From: Sphingomonas sp.
Lineage (GTDB): Bacteria; Pseudomonadota; Alphaproteobacteria; Sphingomonadales; Sphingomonadaceae
DNA length: 15,264 nt
Reading direction: 5' to 3'
Assembly (NCBI GenBank): GCA_030824725.1
Contig: JAPJRE010000053.1
Span: 1-15,264, forward strand
A model generated the notes under the pieces. That model was given only the letters and a program-made list of their open reading frames with translations. It was not told the origin of the DNA and searched no databases. Shown one piece after another: positions 5,612 through 13,527 of this stretch. Both the position numbers and the translations under genes were made by a program. The stretch's first letter is position 1; each line of letters opens with the position of its first letter.

Positions 5612-8299
5612 ATGCCCCGCACCCTTTCCACGCTCGTCCGCAGCCTGGCGCTCGCCGGCGTCGCCGCCTGCGCGCTCACGCCAGCGCTCGCCGCGCCTGC
5701 GCCCGAAGCCACCGTCAGCCTGGCGATCGGCAGCCGCGCTCTCGGCGCCGCGCTCACCGAATTCGCCCGCCAGAGCGGCCGCCAGATCCTGTTCGCCCCC
5801 GACCTCGTCCGCGGCAAGCGCGCACCCGAACTGCGCGGCCGCTACGGCGTCGACCGCGCGCTGGCGATGCTGCTCGCCGGCAGTGGCCTGCGCTACCGCA
5901 CCACCGCCAGCGGTACCTTCGTCGTCGAGGGCGGCGGCACCGAGGGAGCGGCGGCTGCACCCGCCGCGCGGGCCAGGCAAACGCAGGTCGCCGCGGCGGA
6001 CCCGCAGCAGGAACCCGCTGCCAACGACCCCGAAATCGTCGTGACCGGCACCGCCGGCGCGGGCACCCGCCGCCAGGATGCGTCCTTCGCCGTCACCACG
6101 ATCAACGATGCCGCGATCGAACGGCTGGCACCGGCCAGCACCGCCGAAGTGCTCCGCGTCGTCCCCGGAATCAGCGTGGAGAGTTCGGGCGGCAAGAACG
6201 GCGCCAATATTTTCGTGCGCGGCTATCCTTCGGGCGGCGACGCCGAATATGTGACGATCCAGTCCGAAGGCGTGCCGATCTTCTCGCCGCCGACGCTTTC
6301 CTTCCTCGAAAACTCGCAGCTGATCCGCATCGATTCGACGCTGAAGCGGGTGGAGGCGGTGCGCGGCGGCACCGGGGCGCTGTTTTCCTCCGGCCAGCCG
6401 GGCCTGACGATCAACTTCGTCCAGCGCGAGGGCGGCGCGACGCCGGACAATCTGCTCAAGCTCGGCGTCGCCAGCTATGGCGACGTGCGCGCTGACGGCT
6501 ATCTCTCCGGGCCGCTCGGAGCGAGCACGACCTATATGGTCGGCGGCTATTATTCGGCGGGCAACGGCGTGCGCAATCCGCGCTTCACCGCCGAGAAGGG
6601 CGGGCAGATCACCGCCAATGTCCGGCATGATTTCGACAATGGCTCGGTGCTGGTGTTCGGCCGCTATCTCAACGATCGCGGCCAGTGGCTGCTGCCGATC
6701 CCGGTGGTGCAGAACGGCAAGAAGATCAGCCAGTACGGCAGTTTCGATGCGGGCAGCGGCACGCTGGCGGGTGGCGAGACCCGGCTGGGCGTGCTCAACG
6801 ACGGCACGCGTGTGGACCTCGCCGATGGGCGCGGGGCGGACGTTGTCAATCTCGGCGGCAATTTCGAATATGGGCTGGGTGAAGGCGTCAAGCTGCGCGA
6901 TCGCCTAAGCTGGCTGAAGGGCGATGCCGACACCACCGGCCTCGTCCCCGGCGGCGCCCCGCCGCAGAGCGCCTCGGCCTATGCGGCGAGCAAGGGCGGC
7001 GCGATCGGCAGCCTCAGCTTCGTCAACGGCGGCCAGGCGGTGCCCGGCACGACGCAGGTGGTCGAGGCCGGGCTGTGGCGCGTGCAGAAGAGCATCGAGA
7101 ACTTCTCCAACGATCTCGCGCTCGAATGGAAGAAGGGCGGCAACACCTTCACGGCGGGCGTCTATTACGCGGCCTATTCCTCGCGCGACCTGTGGAACCT
7201 CGGCAATAGCCAGCTGCTCACCGCCGAGCCCAATGCGCGCCGCCTGAACCTCACGTTGGCCGATGGTCGCATCGTGACGCGGAACGGGTTCAGCAGCGGC
7301 TCCACCTTCAACGTCAACGCCGATTATGACGGCAAGGACGCGGCGGTCTATGCGGTGGACGAGCTGCAGGTGAACGACCAGCTCCGCCTCGATGCCGGCC
7401 TGCGCTACCAGCACCACTCGGTCGACGGCACGCTGGAGAATAACGGCACCGCGCCGGCGGGCGGCCTCGATGGCAATCCGAACACGCTGTACGACAACAG
7501 CGATGCGGTGCTGAACGGCACCTTCTCGACGATCCGCTATCGCGGCGAGAAATGGTCATGGACGGCGGGCGCCAACTACGACTTCACCCGCGCGATCGGG
7601 CTGTTCCTGCGCTACAGCCGCGGCAACAGCTTCCCCTTCTTCGACAACCTCCGCGACGGCATCACCGTGGCGCCGCGGGTCGATACCTATGAAGGCGGGC
7701 TGAAGGTCTCGACCGATCTGGCGAGCGCCTATCTCACCGTGTTCCACAACGACTTCAACGGCCTCGCCACCACGGTGATCACCAGCGGCGCGCCGATCGC
7801 CTCGATCGGCGGGGCGCGCGCGACCGGCGTCGAGCTGGAAGGCGAGCTGCGGCCGGTGCGCAACTTCACGATCGGCTTTTCGGGCACCTATCTCGACAGC
7901 AAGTATCGCAACTTTTTCACCGATAACGGCGCGACCAACCTGACCGGCAATCGCGTGCAGCGCCAGCCCAAGTGGCAGTGGCGCGTCTCGCCGGCCTATT
8001 CGGTGGAGTTTGGCTCCGAGAGCAAGGCGACTTTGTTCACCTCGGTCACCTATATCGGCGACCGCTTCTCCGATGTGCAGAACGCGCAGCTGCTGCCCAA
8101 CTATTACAAATGGGACGCAGGGCTGACCGTGGACGTCACCAAGCGGATCACGCTCCTGGCCTCGGTCGACAACATCACCAACACGATCGGGCTGACCGAG
8201 GGCAATCCGCGCACGATCGGATCGCAGGGCAGCGGGGTGATCCTGGCGCGGCCGATCCTCGGCCGGTCGGCGCTGTTCAGCGCGTCCTACCACTTCTGA
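5612..8299 (+). CDS. TonB-dependent receptor with STN signalling domain (rightward unit)
   Basis: Complete outer-membrane receptor of 895 residues, energised by TonB-ExbBD. It has a signal peptide (1-28; SLALAGVAACALTPALA), an STN domain (about 35-107; FARQSGRQILFAPDLV and ALAMLLAGSGLRY), and an Ala/Gln-rich linker with the TonB-box-like EIVVTG at 141-146. The plug spans about 155-275 (AEVLRVVPGISVE, IFVRGYPSGGDAEYV, VEAVRGGTGALF). A 22-strand-type barrel follows, ending in RSALFSASYHF; the terminal Phe is the usual barrel assembly signal. STN plus adjacent sigma/FecR genes indicate a transducer that regulates its own production. The plug wording differs from the TIGR01782-like leftward receptor, so the two units probably recognise different ligands. 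Trehalase follows immediately downstream, which points to a sugar ligand, but nothing in the barrel identifies one; a siderophore is not excluded. Confidence 0.95.
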   Translation: MPRTLSTLVRSLALAGVAACALTPALAAPAPEATVSLAIGSRALGAALTEFARQSGRQILFAPDLVRGKRAPELRGRYGVDRALAMLLAGSGLRYRTTASGTFVVEGGGTEGAAAAPAARARQTQVAAADPQQEPAANDPEIVVTGTAGAGTRRQDASFAVTTINDAAIERLAPASTAEVLRVVPGISVESSGGKNGANIFVRGYPSGGDAEYVTIQSEGVPIFSPPTLSFLENSQLIRIDSTLKRVEAVRGGTGALFSSGQPGLTINFVQREGGATPDNLLKLGVASYGDVRADGYLSGPLGASTTYMVGGYYSAGNGVRNPRFTAEKGGQITANVRHDFDNGSVLVFGRYLNDRGQWLLPIPVVQNGKKISQYGSFDAGSGTLAGGETRLGVLNDGTRVDLADGRGADVVNLGGNFEYGLGEGVKLRDRLSWLKGDADTTGLVPGGAPPQSASAYAASKGGAIGSLSFVNGGQAVPGTTQVVEAGLWRVQKSIENFSNDLALEWKKGGNTFTAGVYYAAYSSRDLWNLGNSQLLTAEPNARRLNLTLADGRIVTRNGFSSGSTFNVNADYDGKDAAVYAVDELQVNDQLRLDAGLRYQHHSVDGTLENNGTAPAGGLDGNPNTLYDNSDAVLNGTFSTIRYRGEKWSWTAGANYDFTRAIGLFLRYSRGNSFPFFDNLRDGITVAPRVDTYEGGLKVSTDLASAYLTVFHNDFNGLATTVITSGAPIASIGGARATGVELEGELRPVRNFTIGFSGTYLDSKYRNFFTDNGATNLTGNRVQRQPKWQWRVSPAYSVEFGSESKATLFTSVTYIGDRFSDVQNAQLLPNYYKWDAGLTVDVTKRITLLASVDNITNTIGLTEGNPRTIGSQGSGVILARPILGRSALFSASYHF

Positions 8300-8311
8300 A
8301 CACCCCCGAGG

Positions 8312-8340
8312 GGCCGGCCGGGCGCAGCGCTTGGCCGGCC
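8312..8340 (+). terminator. Strong stem-loop between receptor and trehalase genes
   Basis: GGCCGGCC at 8312-8319 pairs with GGCCGGCC at 8333-8340 around a 13-base loop that itself contains GCG/CGC. It begins 13 bases after the receptor stop. No T-run follows, so it is not a classical intrinsic terminator. It may be a partial terminator or an mRNA 3'-end stabiliser that lets the receptor message exceed that of trehalase. Confidence 0.45.
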
Positions 8341-8372
8341 TCGTGCGTTCTGCGCCCGATGAGGATGACCCG

Positions 8373-9944
8373 ATGATCCGCCGCCTGCTCCCGATCGCCG
8401 CCCTGCTGTGCGTCGCCGCGACCGACCCCGAGCCGCAGAGCCCGGCCCAGCTGTTCGGCCCGCTGTTCGATGCGGTGCAGATGGCGCAGGTATTCCCGGA
8501 CGGGAAGACCTTCGTCGATGCGGTACCCAAGGAGGATCCGGCGGCGATCCTGGCGGCCTATCGCAAGGCGAAGCCCAGGACGCGCGAGGCGCTGAAAGCG
8601 TTCGTCGAGGCGCATTTCACGCTGCCGGCGCCGGGCAACGGCGCGCCGGTGCCGCAGGAGAAGCTCGGTCTGCGCGCGCACGTCCGGGCGCTGTGGCCGG
8701 TGCTGTCGCGCCCGGCGCTGACGCCCGAGCCGGGCAGCTCGGCGCTGTCGCTGCCGGCGCCCTATGTCGTCCCCGGCGGGCGTTTCCGCGAGATCTATTA
8801 CTGGGACAGCTATTTCACCATGCTGGGCCTCAAGGTCGATGGCCAGCAGGCGATGGTCGAGCACATGCTCGACGACTTCGTCAGCCTTATCCAGCGTTAC
8901 GGCCATATCCCCAACGGCACCCGCAGCTATTATCTCAGCCGCTCGCAGCCGCCCTTCTTCGCCCTGATGCTCGACCTGTCGGACGCGCGCGATCCTGCGG
9001 TGCTGCGCACCCGCCTCGTGGCATTACGCAGCGAATATGGCTATTGGATGCGCGGGGCGGGCTGCATCACGGCGGCGCAGGCGGCGTGCGAGCATGTCGT
9101 GCGGATGGCCGATGGCAGCCTGCTCAACCGCTATTGGGACGCGCGCGAGACGCCGCGCGACGAAAGCTATCGCGAGGACGTGAACACCGGCAAGGCCGCG
9201 GCGGGCCGCCCGCTCACCGCCGTCTATCGCGACCTGCGGGCGGGTGCGGAAAGCGGCTGGGACTATAGCTCGCGCTGGCTGGCCGACGGGAAGACGCTGG
9301 CGACCGTGCACACGACGGATATCGTGCCGGTCGACCTCAACAGCCTGCTCTGGGCGATGGAGCGCGGGATCGCGCAGCGCTGCGCGACGCTCGCCGATGC
9401 GGACTGCGCGGCCGACTTCACCCGCCGCGCCGCCCAGCGCCGCAAGGCGATCGACACCTATCTGTGGCTCGGCGCCGAGCAACGCTACGCCGATTACGAC
9501 TGGCGCCAGCAGCAGGCGACCCCGGTGCTCTCGGCCGCGACATTGTTCCCGCTGTTCGTAGGCGCGGCGAGCGACGCGCAGGCGAGCGCCGTCGCCGCCA
9601 CCGTCCGTTCCAGGCTGGTCGCCCCGGGCGGCCTGCGCACCACCGGCAACCGGACAGGCCAGCAATGGGATACCCCCAATGGCTGGGCGCCGCTGCAATG
9701 GGTCGCGATCGACGGGCTCGCCGGCTATGGCCAGCGCGATCTGGCGAAGGACATTGCCGGGCGCTGGCTGGCGACGGTCGACCGCGCCTATCGCGCCACG
9801 GGCAAGATGCTCGAGAAATATGACGTCGAGGCGCAGGTGCCGGGCGGCGGCGGCGAATATCCGCTGCAGGACGGCTTCGGCTGGACCAACGGGGTGACCA
9901 GCGCGCTGCTCGAACGCTATCCGGATGTGGCGACGAGCCGCTGA
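8373..9944 (+). CDS. treA: Periplasmic trehalase, glycoside hydrolase family 37
   Basis: Hydrolyses alpha,alpha-trehalose to two glucose molecules with inversion, probably in the periplasm. It is 523 residues, near the usual size. A signal peptide is seen (1-17; RRLLPIAALLCVAAT); the Cys at 13 does not sit in a proper lipobox. Both family signatures are present: PGGRFREIYYWDSY at 134-147 and QWDTPNGWAP at 431-440. By family comparison the catalytic acid is Asp297 in ESGWDYSSRW and the base is Glu481 in LEKYDVE. The glycine-rich GGGGEYPLQDGFGWTNG at 491-507 is also typical. ATG 8373 has GAGGA at 8361-8365 seven bases upstream; an in-frame TTG at 8331 falls inside the hairpin and is rejected. 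It is on the same strand as the receptor, 73 bases downstream, so co-transcription is likely. Its export means that trehalose entering through the outer membrane would be split before uptake as glucose. Confidence 0.96.
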   Translation: MIRRLLPIAALLCVAATDPEPQSPAQLFGPLFDAVQMAQVFPDGKTFVDAVPKEDPAAILAAYRKAKPRTREALKAFVEAHFTLPAPGNGAPVPQEKLGLRAHVRALWPVLSRPALTPEPGSSALSLPAPYVVPGGRFREIYYWDSYFTMLGLKVDGQQAMVEHMLDDFVSLIQRYGHIPNGTRSYYLSRSQPPFFALMLDLSDARDPAVLRTRLVALRSEYGYWMRGAGCITAAQAACEHVVRMADGSLLNRYWDARETPRDESYREDVNTGKAAAGRPLTAVYRDLRAGAESGWDYSSRWLADGKTLATVHTTDIVPVDLNSLLWAMERGIAQRCATLADADCAADFTRRAAQRRKAIDTYLWLGAEQRYADYDWRQQQATPVLSAATLFPLFVGAASDAQASAVAATVRSRLVAPGGLRTTGNRTGQQWDTPNGWAPLQWVAIDGLAGYGQRDLAKDIAGRWLATVDRAYRATGKMLEKYDVEAQVPGGGGEYPLQDGFGWTNGVTSALLERYPDVATSR

Positions 9945-9967
9945 GCGCCCCCCGCTGCCGGCAGGCC

Positions 9968-10010
9968 TTCCGGGATATCAGCGCCAAATCGTCTCCGGCT
10001 GAACCCGGAA
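9968..10010. terminator. Nested inverted repeat between convergent trehalase and acylase genes
   Basis: TTCCGGG (9968-9974) pairs with CCCGGAA (10004-10010). Inside it TCAGC (9978-9982) pairs with GCTGA (9998-10002), leaving a 15-base loop and a small asymmetric bulge. It lies in the 70-bp gap between two convergent genes, where a bidirectional terminator is expected. No T-run follows on either strand, so efficiency is uncertain. A separate 10-bp palindrome CTGCCGGCAG lies at 9955-9964. Confidence 0.45.
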
Positions 10011-10014
10011 ACCG

Positions 10015-12216
10015 TCAACGCGCCGGCGCGGCCGGATCGCCGGGGCGGTAGCGGCGCTCGACATGGCCGGCCAGTTCCTCAGGATAGAAATACACCTTTC
10101 TCAGCGCACCCGCCGCATAGCGATCGATCTGGTCAGCGAAGTGCGGCGAGGCGGGGTCGCCGCTCTGCCCACCGGCCATCACCGCCGCCGCCTCGACCCG
10201 CCGCCCGAACGATACCACCGCGACGAAGCTGTTGCCGCTGGTACCATAATAGCGCTTGGTACCCGGCCAGGCCTTGGCGCCGAACGAGGCGAGGCTGCCC
10301 CATTGTGCCGAGGTGAACGGCACCGGCGTCGAGGCCCGGGCATCGTCGAAATGCGGCCGCAGCGCGCCGTCGAGCCGCTGAAAGCGGTTGATCTGGCCCC
10401 AGGGCGTCCGCCACGTCCCGAAGTCGCGCGCCAGCCGGTCGATTGCGGCGGACAGCGCCGCGAGCCGGGTCGGCGCGTCGACCATGGCAGCGATATAGTC
10501 GGGCACGTTCTTCCGTTCCGCCTGCGCGAAGCTGCCGACCTCGCGCCACAGCTGGTCGCCCCAGAATATGGCGAGACTGGTCGCGACCGAATCCGCGCTC
10601 CAGCGATAGTCCCACCCCGCGAGCGTCGCGATCGGCGCGGCCAGTGCCGCGCGCCGCGGATCCGCCGCCGGCAGCGCCTGCCATGCCTTCACCAGATCGG
10701 GCACGAGCCGGGCGAAGGCGGGCAGATAGGGATCGAAGGCTGCGGCGCGCAGTTTCTCGGCGGTCCAGCCGCTTTTTCCGGTCAGCAGCAACTCGGCGTG
10801 CACGCCGCGGGCGTTGCCGCCCGCCTGGTCCATGTAGCGCGGATAGTCCTTCGCCTTCGGGCTATCAGGGCCCGCGGCCTGCCAGGGCCAGTCGTTGGTG
10901 TTGTGCGCCCAGCCTGTGTTCGGGTTCAGTACGCTGGGCAGGCTCGCCAGGCTGTGCAGGCCCTTCCAGTCGGTGGCCGGATCGCTGCCGTCGACGGGCT
11001 TGGTATAGTCGAACCGATCGTCGCGCACGGGCATGAACTGCGGCATCAGGAAGGCGATCTCGCCCTTGGCATCGGCGAACAGCGTGTCGTTGGACGCATT
11101 GGCCTTGCGCTCGGCAACCTTGAGATAGCTCGCAAGATCGGTGGCCTTGGTGCGCAGGAAGCTCTGCTCGAGCGCAGGGATCGGGCGCCACATCAGCGCC
11201 GTGGCGATCCAGCGCCCATCCTTCGTCGCCACGATCGGCCCGTGATGCGTTCGCCAGGTGGTGAAGCGGCGTTCTCCCAGCGATCCGTCGGGCCTGCGAT
11301 AGCGCAGCGTCACCACCCGCGCCTGCACCGCCCGCAACTCGTCGCCATAGCGATAGGCCCAGCCATCGCCCTTGCGCAGGATGCGCTCGGCAAAGGCATC
11401 CACATTGTCGACCGTCGCGGAGGTGTGCATCCAGCCCGCCTGGGCATTGAAGCCCTGATAGACGAAGAACTGCCCCCAGGTGCTCGCCCCATAGACGTTC
11501 AGCCCGGCATCGCTGGTCACCTGGGCTTCGGAGCGGAAATAGAAGCTGGTATGCGGGTTGATCAGCAGCAGCGCGCGCCCATCCGCCGTCTGCTTGGGCG
11601 CGATCGCGATGCCGTTCGAGCCCGAGGGTTCGCGCGGTACGATGCCCCGTTCCTCGGGCGTCGGCGGCGTGGGGCTGCCGTAGAAGCGCTTGAGGTCGCT
11701 CAGCGAGATCCGCTCGATGTCGCCGCCGATGCTGCCTTCGGTGAAGCTCAGCGCCATCCAGGGCTCGAAGCGCGTCAGCACCTTCGGCTTCACCTGTGGG
11801 TGGGTCGCGAGATAATAGTTCAGGCCATCTGCCCAGGCCTGCATCAGCTCGCGCAGCCAGGCGGGGCTGCGGGCATAGTCCTGCTGCAGCGCTGCCGGAT
11901 CGACGAACAGCCGCTGGCGCAGATCGCCCCACAGCGCTTCCTCGCCATCGGCCTCGGCGGTACGACCGAGCGCGGTCAGATAGTTGGCTTCGATCCGCGT
12001 GAAATCATCCTCGGCCTGCGCATAGATCATGCCGAACACGGCGTCGGCGTCGCTCCGCCCGCGGATGTGGGGAATGCCCCAATTGTCGCGGGTGATCGTC
12101 ACCCGATCGGCCTGCGCCTGCCAGCGCGCCCGCTCGGGATCGGGCGCGGCGGCGGTGGCGCCGAGCAAAGCCAATAGAAGCAACGGATTGCGCGCGCGCC
12201 GGATCAGCGTATCCAT
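10015..12216 (-). CDS. Penicillin/AHL acylase family Ntn hydrolase (peptidase family S45), exported
   Basis: Precursor of 733 residues that should cut itself into alpha and beta chains and hydrolyse an amide bond in an N-acyl compound. It has a signal peptide (1-24; NPLLLLALLGATAAA) and an alpha-chain start VTITRDNWGIPHIRG (39-53). The self-cleavage site and nucleophile are at EPSGSNGIAIAP, giving Ser200 as the beta-chain N-terminus. Other family marks are GWMHTSATVDNVDAF (261-275), NASNDTLFADAKGEIAFLMP (373-392) and GWAHNTNDWPW (435-445). Relatives include penicillin G acylase, cephalosporin acylase and the AHL acylase PvdQ; sequence alone does not choose between them. ATG 12216 gives the signal peptide, but no Shine-Dalgarno precedes it. 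It is the only gene of the right half on the minus strand, convergent with trehalase and divergent from the amidohydrolase with 27 bases between. Confidence 0.93.
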   Translation of the reverse strand: MDTLIRRARNPLLLLALLGATAAAPDPERARWQAQADRVTITRDNWGIPHIRGRSDADAVFGMIYAQAEDDFTRIEANYLTALGRTAEADGEEALWGDLRQRLFVDPAALQQDYARSPAWLRELMQAWADGLNYYLATHPQVKPKVLTRFEPWMALSFTEGSIGGDIERISLSDLKRFYGSPTPPTPEERGIVPREPSGSNGIAIAPKQTADGRALLLINPHTSFYFRSEAQVTSDAGLNVYGASTWGQFFVYQGFNAQAGWMHTSATVDNVDAFAERILRKGDGWAYRYGDELRAVQARVVTLRYRRPDGSLGERRFTTWRTHHGPIVATKDGRWIATALMWRPIPALEQSFLRTKATDLASYLKVAERKANASNDTLFADAKGEIAFLMPQFMPVRDDRFDYTKPVDGSDPATDWKGLHSLASLPSVLNPNTGWAHNTNDWPWQAAGPDSPKAKDYPRYMDQAGGNARGVHAELLLTGKSGWTAEKLRAAAFDPYLPAFARLVPDLVKAWQALPAADPRRAALAAPIATLAGWDYRWSADSVATSLAIFWGDQLWREVGSFAQAERKNVPDYIAAMVDAPTRLAALSAAIDRLARDFGTWRTPWGQINRFQRLDGALRPHFDDARASTPVPFTSAQWGSLASFGAKAWPGTKRYYGTSGNSFVAVVSFGRRVEAAAVMAGGQSGDPASPHFADQIDRYAAGALRKVYFYPEELAGHVERRYRPGDPAAPAR

Positions 12217-12222
12217 GGTCGC

Positions 12223-12251
12223 AGACTAGAATGGGGGGAGCGAATGGCCAA
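12223..12251 (-). promoter_or_regulatory. Weak sigma-70-like promoter candidate for the acylase, overlapping the amidohydrolase start
   Basis: On the minus strand, TTGGCC (12251-12246) and TAGTCT (12228-12223) are 17 bases apart. Transcription would begin at or within a few bases of ATG 12216, consistent with the lack of a Shine-Dalgarno there (near-leaderless mRNA). The hexamers match consensus only in part, so this may be chance. Confidence 0.25.
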
Positions 12252-13527
12252 GCACTGGTTCGCGGTTCTTGCAGCATGGGCGCTGGGCGGCACGGCGGGC
12301 GCGCAGCAGGCCGAGGCGCCTGCCATCCTGCTCAAGCCGATGGCGGTGTTCGACGCGGTCGACGGCCAGGCGCATCCCGGCTGGCAGGTGCTGGTGCGGG
12401 GCGAGCGCATTGTCGCGGTCGGCCCCGACCTCGACGCCCCGCCCGGCGCGGCGGTGATCGCGCTCGACGGCAATACGCTGATGCCCGGCATGATCGAGGG
12501 CCATGCCCATCTCTTCCTCCACCCCTATAATGAGGCGAGCTGGGACGATCAGGTGTTGCACGAGCCGCTGGCGCTCCGCACCGCGCGCGCGGTGGCGCAG
12601 GCGCGGGCGACGCTCCACGCGGGCTTCACCAGCCTGCGCGATCTCGGCACCGAGGGGGCCGGCTATGCCGATGTCGGGTTGAAGGCGGCGATCGACCAGG
12701 GGATCGTGGAGGGGCCGCGGCTGCAGGTGGCAACGCGAGCGATTGTCGCGCTCGGCGCCTATGGCCCCAAGGGCTTCGAGCCCGGCGTGGAGGTGCCGCA
12801 GGGCGCCGAGGAAGTCTCTGGCCCGGAACAGATGGTCGCCGCGGTGCGTCGCCAGATCGCCGCGGGCGCGGACTGGATCAAGCTCTATGCCGATTATCGC
12901 TGGCGTCCCGGCGAGGAGAGCCGCCCCACGCTGAGCCTTGAGGAAATCAAGGCAGCCGTCGCCGCGGCGCACGACGCCGGGCGACCGGTCGCGGTCCACG
13001 CCGCCACGGCGGAAGGCATGCGCCGCGCGATCGAGGCGGGCGTCGATACGATCGAGCACGGCTATGGCGGCACGCCCGCACTCTTCGCCGCGATGGCCGC
13101 GAAGAAGATCGCGCTTTGCCCCACGCTTGCCGCCTCCGATGCGACATCGCGCTATCGCGGCTGGAACGGCGCGGAGCCCGCGCCTGCCGCCGTCCGCGCC
13201 AATCGCGAGAGCTTTCGGCTCGCGCTCCGCGCCGGGGTGCCGATCTGCATGGGGGGCGATGTCGGCGTCTATGCGCATGGCGACAATGCCCGCGAGATGG
13301 TGCTGCTCGCTGCCGCGGGCATGCGTCCGGCGGACGTGCTGCTGGCCGCGACCTCGGGCAACGCGCGCTGGTCCGGAGAAGCCGCGCGGCTGGGCAGCGT
13401 GAAGCCCGGCCTGCTCGCCGATCTTGTCGCGGTTGCCGGCGACCCCACCCGCGACCTTCAGGCGGTGCGCGCGGTGCGCTTCGTGATGAAGGGCGGCAAG
13501 ATCGTGCCGCTGGAGCAGCCCAAGTGA
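12244..13527 (+). CDS. Exported metal-dependent amidohydrolase family protein
   Basis: Amidohydrolase-superfamily enzyme of 427 residues, of the imidazolonepropionase-like / Xaa-Pro dipeptidase-like group. Members hydrolyse C-N bonds of small amides, lactams or N-acyl dipeptides at a metal centre. Signal peptide at 1-20 (FAVLAAWALGGTAGAQ). The small beta-domain is followed by GNTLMPGMIEGHAHLF with metal ligands His87 and His89. Lys213 in DWIKLYAD is the likely carboxylated bridging lysine. His252 (VAVHAAT), His272 (TIEHGYGG) and Asp339 (CMGGDVGVY) complete the site. All expected ligands are present, so it should be active. ATG 12244 follows GGGGGGAG at 12233-12240 with an unusually short spacer. 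It leads an operon with the GH39 gene (four-base overlap). Substrate unknown; the neighbouring acylase suggests related amide substrates. Confidence 0.92.
   Translation: MAKHWFAVLAAWALGGTAGAQQAEAPAILLKPMAVFDAVDGQAHPGWQVLVRGERIVAVGPDLDAPPGAAVIALDGNTLMPGMIEGHAHLFLHPYNEASWDDQVLHEPLALRTARAVAQARATLHAGFTSLRDLGTEGAGYADVGLKAAIDQGIVEGPRLQVATRAIVALGAYGPKGFEPGVEVPQGAEEVSGPEQMVAAVRRQIAAGADWIKLYADYRWRPGEESRPTLSLEEIKAAVAAAHDAGRPVAVHAATAEGMRRAIEAGVDTIEHGYGGTPALFAAMAAKKIALCPTLAASDATSRYRGWNGAEPAPAAVRANRESFRLALRAGVPICMGGDVGVYAHGDNAREMVLLAAAGMRPADVLLAATSGNARWSGEAARLGSVKPGLLADLVAVAGDPTRDLQAVRAVRFVMKGGKIVPLEQPK

Noticed and set aside
5336..6628. 430-codon minus-strand open frame across fecR and receptor
   Set aside because: Low-complexity Ala/Gly/Arg product opposite well-supported plus-strand genes.
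10063..12177. 704-codon open frame on the plus strand opposite the acylase gene
   Set aside because: It is an antisense shadow produced by GC-rich codon bias. The sequence is Arg/Gly/His-rich with no recognisable domain, while the minus-strand product has complete family motifs.
13116..13523. Upstream extension of the GH39 frame
   Set aside because: It lies inside the amidohydrolase gene in another frame; the signal peptide begins at GTG 13524.
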